From contig SWBL01000203.1 in assembly GCA_024195585.1 (NCBI GenBank), forward strand, positions 28,455-92,454: 64,000 nucleotides of DNA, written 5' to 3'. Positions 10,638 through 22,355 of the stretch are shown here, one piece after another. The notes beneath the pieces were generated by a model. The model did no database searches. It was not told the origin of the DNA and saw nothing but the letters and a program-made list of their open reading frames with translations. The stretch is from Aureobasidium sp. EXF-3400 (lineage: Eukaryota; Ascomycota; Dothideomycetes; Dothideales; Saccotheciaceae). Position 1 is the stretch's first letter. Each line of letters opens with the position of its first letter. The translations under genes were made by a program, and so were the position numbers.

Positions 10638-12561
10638 GTTCAACATCGAGGGCAACCATGTTATGCGACGTCGCTCCGACAATTGGATCAACGCAACACA
10701 CATTCTCAAAGTCGCTGATTTCGACAAGCCAACCCGTACCCGAATCCTCGAGCGCGAAGTCCAGAAGGGAACACATGAAAAGGTCCAGGGTGGCTATGGA
10801 AAATACCAAGGCACATGGATTCCTTTACCCGAGGGCCGCCAGCTGGCCGAACGAAACAGAGTCCTCGACAAGCTAAGACCAATCTTCGATTTCGTTCCTG
10901 GCGACAGGAGTCCACCTCCTGCTCCCAAACACACAACTGCTGCTTCCAAGCCGCGCGCCAACAGAAAGCCTGTCAACAGGGTACCTGCACTGTCTCATAT
11001 CTCCGAGGATGTTGAGATGTACCATCATTCAGAAACGCCCGATAACGTTACCGTCGCTTCAGAATCATACATAGACGACTACAGCTACCCTCAAGATTCT
11101 CGCAAACGTAAACATCCAGATGACGAAATGTCGCTGGCCGACCAACATCACCAGTTGTGGGCTGACGAACTGCTCGATTACTTCATGGTGCTTGAGAACC
11201 CCAACGACCCTTTCCAACCTCCGCCCATCCCACCTAGCGACATAGATCTCGACCGACCTATCGATGAAAAAGGACATACTGCCATGCATTGGGCTGCTGC
11301 TATGGGAGATTTGGCCGTCGTCAAGGATCTGATTGGCCGTGGTGCCAATATCAACGCCGTCAGCAACAATGGCGAGACTCCGCTGATGCGTGCCGTCATC
11401 TTCACAAACAACTACGATAAGAGCACCATGGATCGTCTGGCTGGCTGGCTCGTGACTACCGTGCCTATGGTCGAATGGTTTGGCAGCACTGTCTTCCATC
11501 ACATTGCAGGGACAACCTCATCAAAATCAAAATATGCTTGCGCTCGCTACTATCTCGATTGCATTCTTTCAAAGATGGCAGAGACTTATTCTCCTACAGA
11601 TATTGAGCATGTTCTTAACATTAAAGATCGCAACGGAGATACAGCTATCCACATTGCTGCTAGAAATGGTGCAAGGAAGTGCGTGCGGAGTCTTATAGGT
11701 CGACATGCTTCCGTTACCATTCCCAACGACCTAGGAGAGACAGCAGATGATCTTATCATTTCCCTCAACCGCCGCCGAAGAGATGGCCGCCATCGCGCCA
11801 TGTCTTCCTCGCCCTTCCAGATGGACTCAAACTCTCACAACACAGCCATGAATCTCGACCCGACTCTCGAAACACCCTCATCCAACAATCCACTCCTCGC
11901 TTCTGCGCCTGGCAACACATCTATTCCTTCAAAGCCTCACCACACCTCCGAAGCAGGATCCGCTCTAACCAACCAAATCTTCCCTCTACTACTCAGCAAA
12001 TCGGAAAAGTTAGCCGCAGCCTTTGACGCCGAAATCAACGAGCGCGAAACAGATGTTGCAGAAGCTGAGCGAGTCGTTCAAGTTCGCACAGCTGAGATTG
12101 AATCGCTGAAGAAGCAATCAATGGCCCTTGCAATGAGTGACCAAGAAGACGAATATGACGCTCGTCTACAAAGGCAACTCGGCAACTTGGTTTCCCAATG
12201 CGAGAGCCTGATTGAGGATGAACAAGCCGCAGATCTCCAACACCTACTCCGACAACTCTCATCACAGATGAACTCAAACAACGACATGGACATGAACGAC
12301 TACCAAGACGAAGGCATGGAAAAGTTATCTTTACTTTTATCTATCAAGAGATTAAAAGACGAGAGAATGGCATTGGTGAGGGAGGTTGTGGCAAGCCAAG
12401 CAGAAGCCGGTATGGGAGATAGGCAAAAAGAGTATCGAAGATTGATTGTGGGTGCGTTGGGAGTTAGAGATGAAGATGTTGACGGTATGCTGCCTGATAT
12501 CGTGGGCGAACTTGAGGAGTGGCAGGGGATGGAAGGAGGCGTGGTTGGGGTTGGTGCATAG
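10585..12561 (+). CDS. mbp1: APSES/ankyrin transcription factor Mbp1 (MBF DNA-binding subunit)
   Basis: Single-exon gene of 658 residues. The N-terminal APSES (KilA-N) DNA-binding domain covers residues about 5-105, with MRRRSDNWINATHILKVA and KVQGGYGKYQGTWIPL closely matching yeast Mbp1. A linker follows, then ankyrin repeats at about 230-400 (GHTAMHWAAAMGDLAVV, NGETPLMRAV, NGDTAIHIAARNG), a disordered Ser/Asn region and coiled-coil helices at about 470-640 that should bind the Swi6-type partner. In yeasts, MBF drives G1/S genes through MCB boxes. Length and order fit the Mbp1 branch better than the developmental APSES factors (StuA), which lack ankyrins. Swi4-type naming cannot be excluded, since filamentous fungi usually keep one such subunit. 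Confidence 0.92.
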   Translation: MTDTRVYSATYSNVPVYEFNIEGNHVMRRRSDNWINATHILKVADFDKPTRTRILEREVQKGTHEKVQGGYGKYQGTWIPLPEGRQLAERNRVLDKLRPIFDFVPGDRSPPPAPKHTTAASKPRANRKPVNRVPALSHISEDVEMYHHSETPDNVTVASESYIDDYSYPQDSRKRKHPDDEMSLADQHHQLWADELLDYFMVLENPNDPFQPPPIPPSDIDLDRPIDEKGHTAMHWAAAMGDLAVVKDLIGRGANINAVSNNGETPLMRAVIFTNNYDKSTMDRLAGWLVTTVPMVEWFGSTVFHHIAGTTSSKSKYACARYYLDCILSKMAETYSPTDIEHVLNIKDRNGDTAIHIAARNGARKCVRSLIGRHASVTIPNDLGETADDLIISLNRRRRDGRHRAMSSSPFQMDSNSHNTAMNLDPTLETPSSNNPLLASAPGNTSIPSKPHHTSEAGSALTNQIFPLLLSKSEKLAAAFDAEINERETDVAEAERVVQVRTAEIESLKKQSMALAMSDQEDEYDARLQRQLGNLVSQCESLIEDEQAADLQHLLRQLSSQMNSNNDMDMNDYQDEGMEKLSLLLSIKRLKDERMALVREVVASQAEAGMGDRQKEYRRLIVGALGVRDEDVDGMLPDIVGELEEWQGMEGGVVGVGA

Positions 12562-13424
12562 TGGTGTTGATATTTGGAGTTTGGTTCAAGACTGTATGAG
12601 TGGAAGAGGGGGGAGAGGATTGAGATCAAGATGGAGAAACGCCTTTGTGTATACGGTGAGGTTTTCTTCATCTTCGCTATGCACACCTATCATTATCATC
12701 CATCATCGATGGACTCTTAAGGCTTCGTACCGAGTATACGAAAAGCGATCGTTGATCCATTATCATGCCTTTTTGATCAAGGCATTCTAGAGCCCGAAAC
12801 TTCTCCGTGCTTGCTGAGATTGCTGATCGACCTCACCCATACCTATCATTATGTCTCCCATCGAGTCTATCTAATTATGTGTTGAGATTCACCTTCAAAG
12901 TTTTAACTTTACTCGATCACCCTGTCCGGGAACCTCCGATGACTTGGGGTACGGCGTGTACGGAGAATTGTCGCTCTCTCTTGCGAAACACGATGATTGC
13001 GCGTCACGGTGACCGCATACCATATACCACTTTCACGTCTCGGATTGGCGCGGAACTAACCCCGGGAGACGATCTATCAGAGAGAGGAAGGAACTGCCGG
13101 GCAGGCATTGGTCAGCTTGGATATTAGTGGTCGCAACCGACAACAAGCATTGACATGAATTGACAAGGATAGACAAGGATAAACGAGGAGCCAGGATTTG
13201 ACAGGACCAGGACGTCCTTCCCCAGTCGCATCCCAAACGTCACAATTGCGGGTACGATGTCGTCTACGGTCGCACCTGCTATCGTTGATGATGGGTTCGC
13301 TGATCAGATGTAATTGACGAGGTGCTTGAAAGCTGGTTTATAAGTAGTCTGCCCTGCTCATACTCTCGGAGCATTCTTACCTTACTTTTACTCTATCATT
13401 TTTATCACTAAACTGTAATCTACA
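12562..13424. other. Spacer and catalase promoter
   Basis: 3' region of mbp1 followed by the catalase promoter, with a TATA-like element at 13339. No gene is supported; open frames here are short and run through mbp1's tail. Confidence 0.6.
13339..13344 (+). promoter_or_regulatory. TATA-like element of the catalase gene
   Basis: TATAAG lies 86 bp before the catalase ATG, inside GGTTTATAAGTAG. This is a plausible TATA distance for an inducible fungal gene with a short leader. Confidence 0.45.
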
Positions 13425-15044
13425 ATGGCACCTCCAGACTTCAACCAAGCAAGCAGACGTGCCAATCCACCTGTCTACACTTTGCAGGAGGGTAAGTGAC
13501 ATAGAATAAAAAGCGGATCAGCATTAAACTAATATTGCTAAAAGGTGCACCTGTCTCTGATCCTTCAGCTTCCCTGCAGGTCCGTACGACATATGGCGGT
13601 GGTGGTCTAGGTATCCTGGCCGATACTCAGCTCATCGAAACACTTGCCCATTTCCCTCGCGAACGTATTCCTGAACGTGTAGTTCACGCAAAGGCAGCAG
13701 GAGCGTGGGGAGATTTCGAAGTAACAGACGACCTCTCCGACATCACGGATGCCAAATTCCTAAGTGGAAAGGGAAAGAAGACCCCTCTCCTTGCTCGTAT
13801 CTCGACCACTGCTGGAGAGAGAGGTGCTGCCGACACTGTCCGTGATATTCGTGGCTGGTCCATGAAGCTCTTCACCGAGGAAGGAAACCAAGACTTTGTC
13901 TTCAACAGTCTGCCCGTCTTCTTTATCAGAGATCCTATCAAGTTTCCCAGCGTCAACCGTTCTCATAAGAGACACCCCGTAACGAACATTCCTGACCCAA
14001 ACATGTACTGGGACTACCACGTCAACAACCAGGAAGGTATTCATGCATTGATGCATCTCTTTGGTCTCCGCGGTATTCCTGCTTCGGTAAGTTCTCTCCC
14101 AACAATTGCTCCTACACGGCACTAATCGTATGTCACAGCTTCGTCACATCAACGCTTTTGGTGTTCACACATACAAGCTCGGAAAGCAGGATGGCAGCTT
14201 TGTTTATGTCAAGTGGCACATTAAGCCCGAGGGTGGTATCGAAAACCTTCACGCAGATGAGGCACTCCGTCTTGCTGGTGAAGCTCCCGACTACCACGTC
14301 AAGGATCTTTACGACGCAATCGAGCGCGGAGATTACCCCACGTACACCGTGAACCTTCAAATCATGAAACCCAAGGAAGCAGAGGCCTCCGGTATCAACA
14401 TCTTCGATAACACTTTCACCTGGCCTCACGAGAAATACCCTCTGCGCCAAATTGGCAAGATCACGTTCAACAAGAACCCCACCAACTACTTCCAGGATAT
14501 TGAACAGGCTGCCTTCTCCCCTTCAACGATGGTTCCCGGAGTTGGTCCCTCGGCCGATTTGATGCTCCAGGCCCGCATGTTCAGCTACCCAGACGCTGCA
14601 CGCTACCGTCTTGGACCCAACTACCAACAACTTCCTTGCAACAGACCCATCAGCCAAGTCTACTCGCCCTACCAACGTGACGGTCCCGGACGCATGGATG
14701 GCAACTACGGTGCCGATCCCGACTATGTTCGCAGCAGCTACACCAAGCTTGCCAACGGTAGCCACGAACTGGCTACTCACGAGCAGTGGGTCGGTAAAGT
14801 CGCCTTTGCATCGACCGATGTCACCGACAAGGACTTTGAGCAGCCCAGAATACTGTGGCACACCATGCTGGAGGAAGAAGGTGGACGCGAGAACTTCCTC
14901 AAGAATTTGTGTCCTCATCTTGGTGGTGCTTCTGACCCTATCATTGAAGAGGCTATCAAGATGTTTGCCAGAGTCGATGAGGGACTCGGCAAGGATATCC
15001 GTCAAGGTATCAAGAACCACAAGGAGGGAAAGTCTATTGTTTGA
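13425..15044 (+). CDS. Catalase, small-subunit haem type
   Basis: Monofunctional haem catalase (2 H2O2 to 2 H2O + O2). Three exons (13425-13491, 13545-14086, 14139-15044; both donors GTAAGT) give 504 residues, the size of small-subunit catalases. Visible landmarks are the distal His in RERIPERVVHAK, the catalytic Asn in the segment before PVFFIRDPIKFP, and the proximal Tyr region FSYPDAARYRLGPNYQQ. There is no signal peptide, and the C-terminus (KSIV) is not a PTS1 of the SKL/ARL type, so a cytosolic location is the simplest reading. The next gene repairs oxidised methionine, so two oxidative-stress genes are adjacent and co-directional, about 650 bp apart. Co-regulation is possible but unproven. 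Confidence 0.93.
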
Positions 15045-15692
15045 GCGAGTCTTGAACGTGTAGTATGACAGATCATTCCTAATGACGATAACGAATATAT
15101 CCTACGTTCTTGAACAATAATTCTCATCTTGATTGTTGAAACCGCTCAGTGCGTCTTGCTCAATCAGCCAATTTAACCATGCCACCCTGAAAACTCGTGC
15201 ATACTCATAGCTACACACGCTGTTGACACGGATGAATTATACAAACATGTCTGATGCCTATCACTCAATCGTTATGCGATGTGGTTTCCGGATCTATTCG
15301 GTACTATTTAACTACAGGGTGGTCTTTCTAGCCAAGCTGACATGGCCAGAATTTGCAAATGTCGGATATCAGCGGCTTACGATGTAAAAGGTTCCAACAA
15401 GAACCTCAAGCATCGGCATTGGTTGCTTTGCATCGTAGTCGCGAACGACATGTACAATCCTCGGTCGCAATGCGAAGTGTTTGCTGTAATAGACTAGATA
15501 TTGTTCGCGATGGCGTGCTTGCCTTGTTTGTATTCTCCCATCTTCCATGAAGAGTTGTGGTCCGAGCAAATTGCGGAGTGGATTGCCCGACAAGCGTATT
15601 TTTTTCTCTTGGGGGAGTTTTGACTCTTTTGTTGTATTGTCGCGTGACTCTTTTCATAACAAGTGGTACTTAGGAACAGAAACCAAACAACC
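15045..15692. other. Spacer catalase / methionine sulfoxide reductase
   Basis: AT-rich 3' region of the catalase gene, then the promoter of the fRMsr gene. No conserved reading frame seen on either strand. Confidence 0.55.
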
Positions 15693-16663
15693 ATGGTGAG
15701 AAAGTTCTAGGTTGAGAGGTCGCCAACGCGATTGCTGAGAGTCAAAGGTGCATGCCGACGCGTCCAACTTTGTCTCCAATGTGAGCAAGCAGGAGGCTTA
15801 CACGCAAGTTCTTGAACAAGCAAGAGGATTGTTCTATGAGCAGAGGAATTGGGTGAGTCGTTTTCTCTCTTTTTCTTGTCGTCTTTCTCGATATCAACCA
15901 TTACATGTTGTTGTATTCCCTCGACTATACTTCCCACAAGAAAGAAGTCATCATATCCATTCAATCGCTTTGATGTCTTCAGAATCTATGACCATAGCGT
16001 TTCATGTCCCCAGAACGCTTTTCTTGGAAAGCGATATTCGGAAGTAGAATATGGAGCTGACAGTAGTCTACCTAGGTCTGGTAACCACTCACCGTCCCAG
16101 CACTTCAGCTCTTACCCAACCCCACTAATCACCCTAAACCCACAGCAACCTCTCCAACGCCGCCTCTCTCCTCTGGCACGCCCTCCACGCTCTGCCTGCT
16201 CCTTCCTCTAACACCAACTGGGCTGGCTTCTACGTTCTCGATCCTTCTTCCCCAAGCAACCAATTGATTCTCGGCCCTTTCCAAGGCAAAGTAGCTTGCC
16301 AGATCATCAGATTTGGCAGAGGTGTCTGTGGCACTGCTGCTAGCACCAAGACTACGCAACTCGTGGCTGATGTAGAGGAGTTCCCTGGTCATATTGCCTG
16401 TGATGCTGAGAGTGCTTCTGAGATCGTTGTGCCGATTTTGCAAGACGGCAAGGTGAGTTTCCCGTTGTTCTTTTTTGCCGATTTTCTTTCTCTTGAAGTG
16501 TCTGGGAGCATATTGTGGATGTGTATGGGAATGTGGGCTGATCAAGTTCTAGGTTGTCGCTATCATTGATATCGATTGCGCTGTGAAGAACGGCTTCGAC
16601 GATGAAGATAAAAAGTACTTGGAAGAACTTGCAGAACTCATCGCCGAGTCCTGCGACTTTTGA
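15693..16663 (+). CDS. Free methionine-(R)-sulfoxide reductase (GAF domain)
   Basis: GAF-domain enzyme reducing free L-methionine-(R)-sulfoxide with thioredoxin; yeast orthologue YKL069W. Five exons give 176 residues: 15693-15695 (ATG alone), 15748-15852, 16076-16080 (5 nt), 16146-16452 and 16553-16663. The first donor is GTGAGA straight after ATG. The 5-nt exon GTCTG sits between acceptor CCTAG and donor GTAACC and restores the conserved NWVCNLSN segment. All phases sum correctly. Three Cys at 89, 99 and 123 have the same spacing (10 and 24) as the redox triad of the yeast enzyme, in KVACQ, GVCGTA and GHIACD. Without the micro-exon the conserved domain falls out of frame. The enzyme is probably cytosolic. 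Confidence 0.92.
16076..16080 (+). other. Five-nucleotide micro-exon of the fRMsr gene
   Basis: GTCTG is preceded by a branch-like CTGAC (16057-16061) and acceptor CCTAG, and followed by donor GTAACC with branch CTAAT and acceptor CACAG downstream. It encodes Val plus two bases of the following Cys codon. Flanking introns are 223 and 65 bp. Confidence 0.8.
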
Positions 16664-17690
16664 AGAGTCAGCAACTACCTTGTCTGAAAGATTCAAACAG
16701 AGCTAGGAAGCTGTCGTCGTTATGGACAACTTTGAATGGGTTGATCGTCCTGGCTTGATGCTGGGATGCTTACCAATGCGCGATCAGGATATCCTTCGGC
16801 AGGCTTGCTGATGGGAGTCGGGTTCGAAACCGCGGGACTTTATAAGTCCTGGAGGGTACTTTTCCAGATGAACCATGTAACCACCCAAAGCATGACCATC
16901 TTGTATTGCTAGATGTCAGGGTGGAAATCGGTTGCTGGACTTGAAGCCGAGCTCGAAAAAATCTACCTTGGGTCAAAATTGTCACAAAACTTATTCGATT
17001 CTATCCAGCTCTTCACCTTTGGGTCTCATTGGAAAGAGAAATGCATCTCTTGACTTCTTGTTAGTATGTTTTACATAGTAACTCCATTGTCCCTCGAAGT
17101 TTGCTTTTTTTTTTTTTTCGTTTTCCTGTTCTTCTTTTACTTGCCTAAATTCCATGCCTCTCCACTTCGGCAGCTCCACACAAACTCGCGTGTGGCTTTC
17201 CGAATCACACGTGCGGGCAGCGGAGCTCTAAACTCTTATCCCACGTTCCAAACCTTCGTCTTAATAACATCCTCAGTTGGAGTCGATCATCTCCCCTTGA
17301 ACACAACCCACTCATGGATCTTCAAGGCGCAGCAACGTCGCAGAGCGGACATCAGGTCTTGGCACAGACGGCTCGGCTTCCGAGCCAATCAAGCTGTTCA
17401 ACATCCCCTCGTGGCACGCTGAACTCCAGTCCGAGACTTGGCCATCAGGAGTGGAGATTTCCCAGGGGAAGAGGAGGAACCCAACCAAGGCACCTGTGGC
17501 GATGTTCTGTTCTATGCACAATGACCACTACGCCGTCGTGGAGTGGGCCGCGGGGCTTCTGATGTCGACCTCAACCGCCTCCTCAGGAATCAGTGTAGGT
17601 AGGTATAAAGAGGCAGATTGCTGCTGTGAAGCCTCAGTAAAGTAGGTTATCTACCTTTGTCAACTGATCTTTGTTTGTCTTCTTGGCATC
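16664..17690. other. Spacer and promoter of the phytase-like gene
   Basis: Contains a run of about 13 T near 17107 and a TATA box at 17604. A motif resembling a tRNA B-box near 16818 has no matching A-box or acceptor stem. No gene supported. Confidence 0.55.
17604..17609 (+). promoter_or_regulatory. TATA box of the phytase-like gene
   Basis: TATAAA in GTAGGTATAAAGAGG, 87 bp upstream of the ATG at 17691. Confidence 0.5.
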
Positions 17691-19436
17691 ATGTTGTTGC
17701 TTTCTCGTTTGGCTGCTTTGGCTGCCCTCAATGGTCTTGTTACTGCTCTTCCACCTAGTCCAGCTGGTCCTCCTAGTCCTCCTGGTCCAGCTGGCCCTCC
17801 TGCTCCTCCTAGTGCTCCAAATGCACCAAGTCCACCAAGCCCACCTAAGGCGCCAATGCCACCCACCTCATCCAATTCATCGGTCGTCAATTCCACCATT
17901 TGTGGTGGTCAGACTTATGTCTACCAGGAGTTGGCTGGCTATGGCTTTGTAAAGAGCGATGCCAGAGACAAATTCGGAGACACTTTGGGTGGAATTGGTT
18001 CGTCCATTGCCATTGACCAAAAGACTTGGAAGAAGATGGGACCAAACTCTTATCAAGGCATTTTGTGGGCATTGCCTGGTAAGTCTTGCTTCTGCACTTG
18101 AGTAGAAAATGCAGTACTGGTCACTCTCTGGAGAAGCCTTGCTGATGTTGGGTGAAATGGAACAGATAGAGGATGGAATACTCAAGGCACCTTGAACTAC
18201 CAGAACAGAGTCCACAAGTTCCAGATCAAGTTGTCTCTGCAAGAAAACGCTACTGTGGAGTCGCCATCTGGTCCTAATCTCCAATTCGATTATATCGACA
18301 CCATCCGCTTTTCTGATCCCAAAGGAACTCCTGTAACTGGCTTGGACGCCGATGCCACAGGCCCTTACCTCCAGTTCTCTGGCTTCCCCGATGTGCCATC
18401 TGCCACATACACTGGCGATGGATTCGGCAACAACGGTACAGGCGGCCACCGCGTCTCTGTAGACTCTGAAGGCTTAGTCCTCAACGCCGACGGTTCATTC
18501 TGGGTTTCCGACGAGTACGGTCCTTATATCTACCATTTCTCTCCTTCTGGAAAGATGTTACAAGCTATCCGTCCTCCTAACGCTTACATCCCTTTACGTA
18601 ACGGAACAGAGAGTTTCAGTGCTGATTCGCCGCCAATTTACGATCCGGATGAGGTGATCGATCCAGAGGATCCTACGCAGGGACGAGCCAACAACCAAGG
18701 ATTGGAAGGCTTGACTGCTTCTCCTGATGGCAAGCACCTCTACGCACTCATGCAATCTGCACTCAACCAAGAAGGCGGCCTCAAGAAGAAGAACAGACGC
18801 TACGCTCGTTTGTTGCAATACTCCGCTCCTTCCTCACCCTCTGCATCCCCAATCTACGAGGCCGAATACGTAGTTCCACTTCCTCTGTACAACGACGGGG
18901 ACAAGGTAGCCGCACAATCCGAGATCCACTTCCTAACACCCACCCAATTCTTCATTCTCGCAAGAGACTCTAATGCCGGACACGGACAAACCTCCTCCAC
19001 ATCCGTGTATCGCCACATCGACATTTTCGACATTTCCAACGCAACAAACATTGCCGGCGCAACCCATGACGCCTTCAACACCTCCATCGCCAGCTCAAAA
19101 GGCGTCCTCAACAGCAACGTGCAACCAGCAACTTACTGCTCCTTCCTCGACTTCAACGTAAACGCCCAACTAAACCGTTTCGGCGTCCACAACGGCGGAC
19201 CCCAAGACTCCAGCCTTCTAAACGAAAAGTGGGAGTCTATAGCCACTGTTCCTGTATCCGATGGTACCGATGGAGAATATTTTGTCTTTTCGCTCAGTGA
19301 CAATGATTTTGTAACGCAGAATGGATTCATGGATGGTGGAAAATACCGCTATAAAGATGCTTCGGGATATAATCTCGATAAGCAGGCTTTGGTCTTCAAG
19401 GTCTCGGTGCCCAAGGGTGTGCACCCTCCAAAGTGA
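17691..19436 (+). CDS. Secreted esterase-like protein of the phytase family
   Basis: Two exons (17691-18078, 18166-19436; donor GTAAGT, branch CTGAT, acceptor AACAG) give 552 residues. Residues 1-19 are a signal peptide (hydrophobic core LLLSRLAALAALNG, cleavage after VTA). Residues about 20-60 are a Pro/Gly/Ala/Ser linker with collagen-like PxGPPxP periodicity. The rest is a phytase-like (esterase-like) beta-propeller domain, with GGIGSSIAI near the start, FWVSDEYGPYIYHF, NNQGLEGL and GEYFVFSLSDNDF. Several N-glycosylation sequons occur. Members are found as secreted or wall-linked proteins with poorly defined substrates, so phytase activity itself should not be assumed. Confidence 0.85.
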
Positions 19437-19964
19437 GAGATGGCTTTATTAGTGATATTTAGCGATTTGCAGAAAAAAAGTGTTTCTTTTACGTTATTCA
19501 CATGGAAACATCAACATGAGATATGGCTAGCTGTTATACATAGCTGTGTACGAAGAAAAAATTAAGATCTTTCGTTGAAAGAAACATGTTAACCGTATAC
19601 TGCAGATTACCCCATATCTTTGGCTTGTGATTGTCGATGCCCTAGTATGTATGAGCAAATGGCGGCAACAACAAGGCTCCTGAGTACAGCCCTCTTGAGA
19701 CATATACAACATCGGTATAGGTTATATGCAACAGACTTGATAGATAATTCGAATAATATATATACTCAGCAAAGACTGATATGCAGCAAAGGAATCCAAT
19801 GCAGAACGAGGGGAACAAAGAAGCTAATCACCTCTGTGAATGCACGCCGCAAGGGACGTTTTGGTATCTCTGGAAGCAAGACAAAAAAAAAGCAAAGAAA
19901 AATGCTCAAAGCATACAACATGCAAACAATGCAAGAAAGATGAGAAGAAGGCAGAAATGTCGTC
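19437..19964. other. Convergent 3' spacer
   Basis: Separates the stop codons of the phytase-like gene and the acyltransferase. AT-rich; no gene seen. Confidence 0.55.
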
Positions 19965-22355
19965 TCAAATGTCCTTCTTGTCCTCATCGTCCTCAACCTC
20001 TACATCCGCATCAGCCATCTCCCAGCCGTCAATGGCAGACGCATCTTCACTCCTTCTTCTACGTCCACGTTGCTTCATCGCATCTCTGATCTTCTCAGTG
20101 ACTTGCTCGTAACCGCCTTTGGAGTCAATGGTGGTCATGGGCTTCATGGCCGTCAAACCCATACCGCCATCACTGCTCGTACGACTACGGTTGCGGCTAC
20201 GCGAGCGGTTGGGGGTGTGAGGTCGTGATGAGAAGAAGCCGAAGCCACCGATATTGCCGAAGGATTCGTTGCGAGGTAGGTGTGTGCTGTTTTGTCCACT
20301 GCCGCCTCCAATACTGGCGCCTGCGGTACCTGTGCGGCTGAAGTAGCCCGCAAGGTCCGGAGAAGTCATAGACATGCGTTCGTACTCCGAGCTGCGACGA
20401 GAGCGGGGCGTTTGAGGCTGCGAGTATTGAGGTGAAAGTGGGTGGTTAGGGTCAGAGACGATGCGTTGGTGGTCGAAGTCAGGATACAGCTCAGGACCAA
20501 GCTCGTTGATAACTTCTGTAACTTGTTCGACCAGTGAGGCACGCTGAGCTCTTAGCTTGACCAACGTGTTGCCTGATGATGGTCCCAAGGAGAGGATCAG
20601 GGGGCGCAACGATTTGACAATGTCCATACCAACCTCACCGAATCGGAGAGCGGCAAATGTTATGGCTGGGAACAGAATGTAGCCAAAGGCAAAGACGGCC
20701 CACAGAGGAACCCACTCTGGCACACGGCCGCCAATACGGTTGTAGTGAGTCCAGATGGCCAAGATGATATTGTAGAAGTTGTAGAGAAGAGGTGCGACGA
20801 CCATAGAGACGAGCAACTTCCAAGTTGCCATGACATCGCGACCTTGAATCTTGACGGTCGATGCTGCCAGAGCTTCACGAGACTTCTTGATCGAGTAAAC
20901 TTTGCCAGTGATGAAGACGGGGCCGAAGAGGACTAGACCTGGAAGCACTGCAACAGCCAGAACGAGCAGCTTACCGAGGCGGTAGAAAAGTGTGACGATG
21001 ACCTTAAAGATGGAGAACTTGGCGTAGCTGACTTGATGATCGCGGATGTTGAGCATCATCAGCTCCTTGTTGTACGCCAGAATAGCCTTCTTCAGATTGA
21101 TAATTCGAGGATCGTCCTTGTAAGTAGTGTAGCCTTTGACAAGACGTCTGTTGAGCTCGACGACCATGGGCAAAGGAAGCTTTTTGCCCTTCGGATTGTA
21201 CAAACGTCTTACTGCTTGGATGAGCTGAACAGTGTTAGCGTATGATTGATATGTGTCGAACTGGGCTCTAAACATACCATCAGAGTGTCATAGTCAGGAC
21301 TTGTGACGGTGACAGAAACGAGAGCTTGATAGACAGTTTCCAAGACTTGGCCAACAGCTTCACGCTTTTGACCATTCTTGTACATCTCAACCAGTTCATT
21401 GGGGATTTCAACAGGAGTGCCGAATTCAACGACAGCTTGCGAACGGAACTTGTGAGCGTGGAAGTAATTCATACCACAAGGAACAATTTTAACGCCACAG
21501 TTGGGATCTTCTGCCAGCGCACCAAGAGCCATGATAGCAACACCAGCTGCTCACAATTAGTCAAGTCAAGTAACGATTGAGTCGCAACATACCTTTCAAG
21601 GGTAGCAATTCAGTTCTGTCGTGGCTTCCTCCTTCAGGGAAGATACCAATGCAACCGCCGTCATGCAGCTTCTGGAAGACGGCAGAGTAGACTTCGCCCT
21701 GATCAACATGGGGAGCAATCTCGAAGTTTGTGCCCTCGAAACCTTCAGTCAACTTGGCGTCGGCCTTTTCATCCTTGATTTCTTGACCAGTGAGTTGACG
21801 CAAGGCAACATTTCCGCTGAAGGGCTTTTTCAGACGAATCTCGTTGGGTCCCAGGATCTCCTTGATTTCAGTGTTGGCAAACTTGTTTTTAAAGCTCGGC
21901 AATGCAAGAACTCCTCCAACCATATAAACCTCCTTGTTCTCAAAATCAGTGTCAACACCCTTGATCAAAGTCGGATCGCCCTCGGGATCAGGCAGATATA
22001 TTTTGCCTTTGGCAGGCTTCTTCAAGTCCAAGGCACGACCAACAGGCACTGAGCCAACCATTCTTGCGCCCCATCCGATGAACTTTCTCTTCATAGACTT
22101 CTCGGCGATCAGGAAACAGACGCGGCGGAAAGCATCCCTACGGAGGACGCGCATCAGGATCAGGGGATCGACGAATTGGTTGGCGTGGGGAGCGGCAACA
22201 ATGATGACGGGACCATTGCGAGGGACCTTCCAAGAACTGCGAGGGTGGACTTCTCGGAAGAAGAGATCGACAAGAACAGAGAATGTCCATAACCAGGCAT
22301 CGTAGACAAGGTTTGCCCAGAAGTCGGACGTGGTCTTGCGAGATGACGGAGCCAT
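19965..22355 (-). CDS. Glycerol-3-phosphate / dihydroxyacetone-phosphate acyltransferase (Sct1/Gpt2 type)
   Basis: ER enzyme catalysing the first acylation of glycerolipid synthesis. Three exons (22355-21593, 21546-21278, 21224-19965) with introns of 46 and 53 bp give 763 residues. The acyltransferase box is HANQFVD (His57...Asp63), and the glycerol-phosphate binding motif is FPEGGSHD at about 239-246. An insertion between them is typical of the yeast Sct1/Gpt2 group. LPLKAGVAIMALG and DYDTLMLIQAVRR are recreated exactly across the two splices. Hydrophobic segments lie near residues 30 and 400-560. The C-terminal 200 residues are Ser/Arg-rich and end in a strongly acidic tail, probably a phosphoregulated cytosolic region. 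I chose the ATG at 22355; the frame upstream starts only with TTG. Confidence 0.93.

Noticed and set aside
16815..16835. tRNA B-box-like GGGTTCGAAACC
   Set aside because: No A-box, anticodon arm or pairing acceptor stem could be placed around it.
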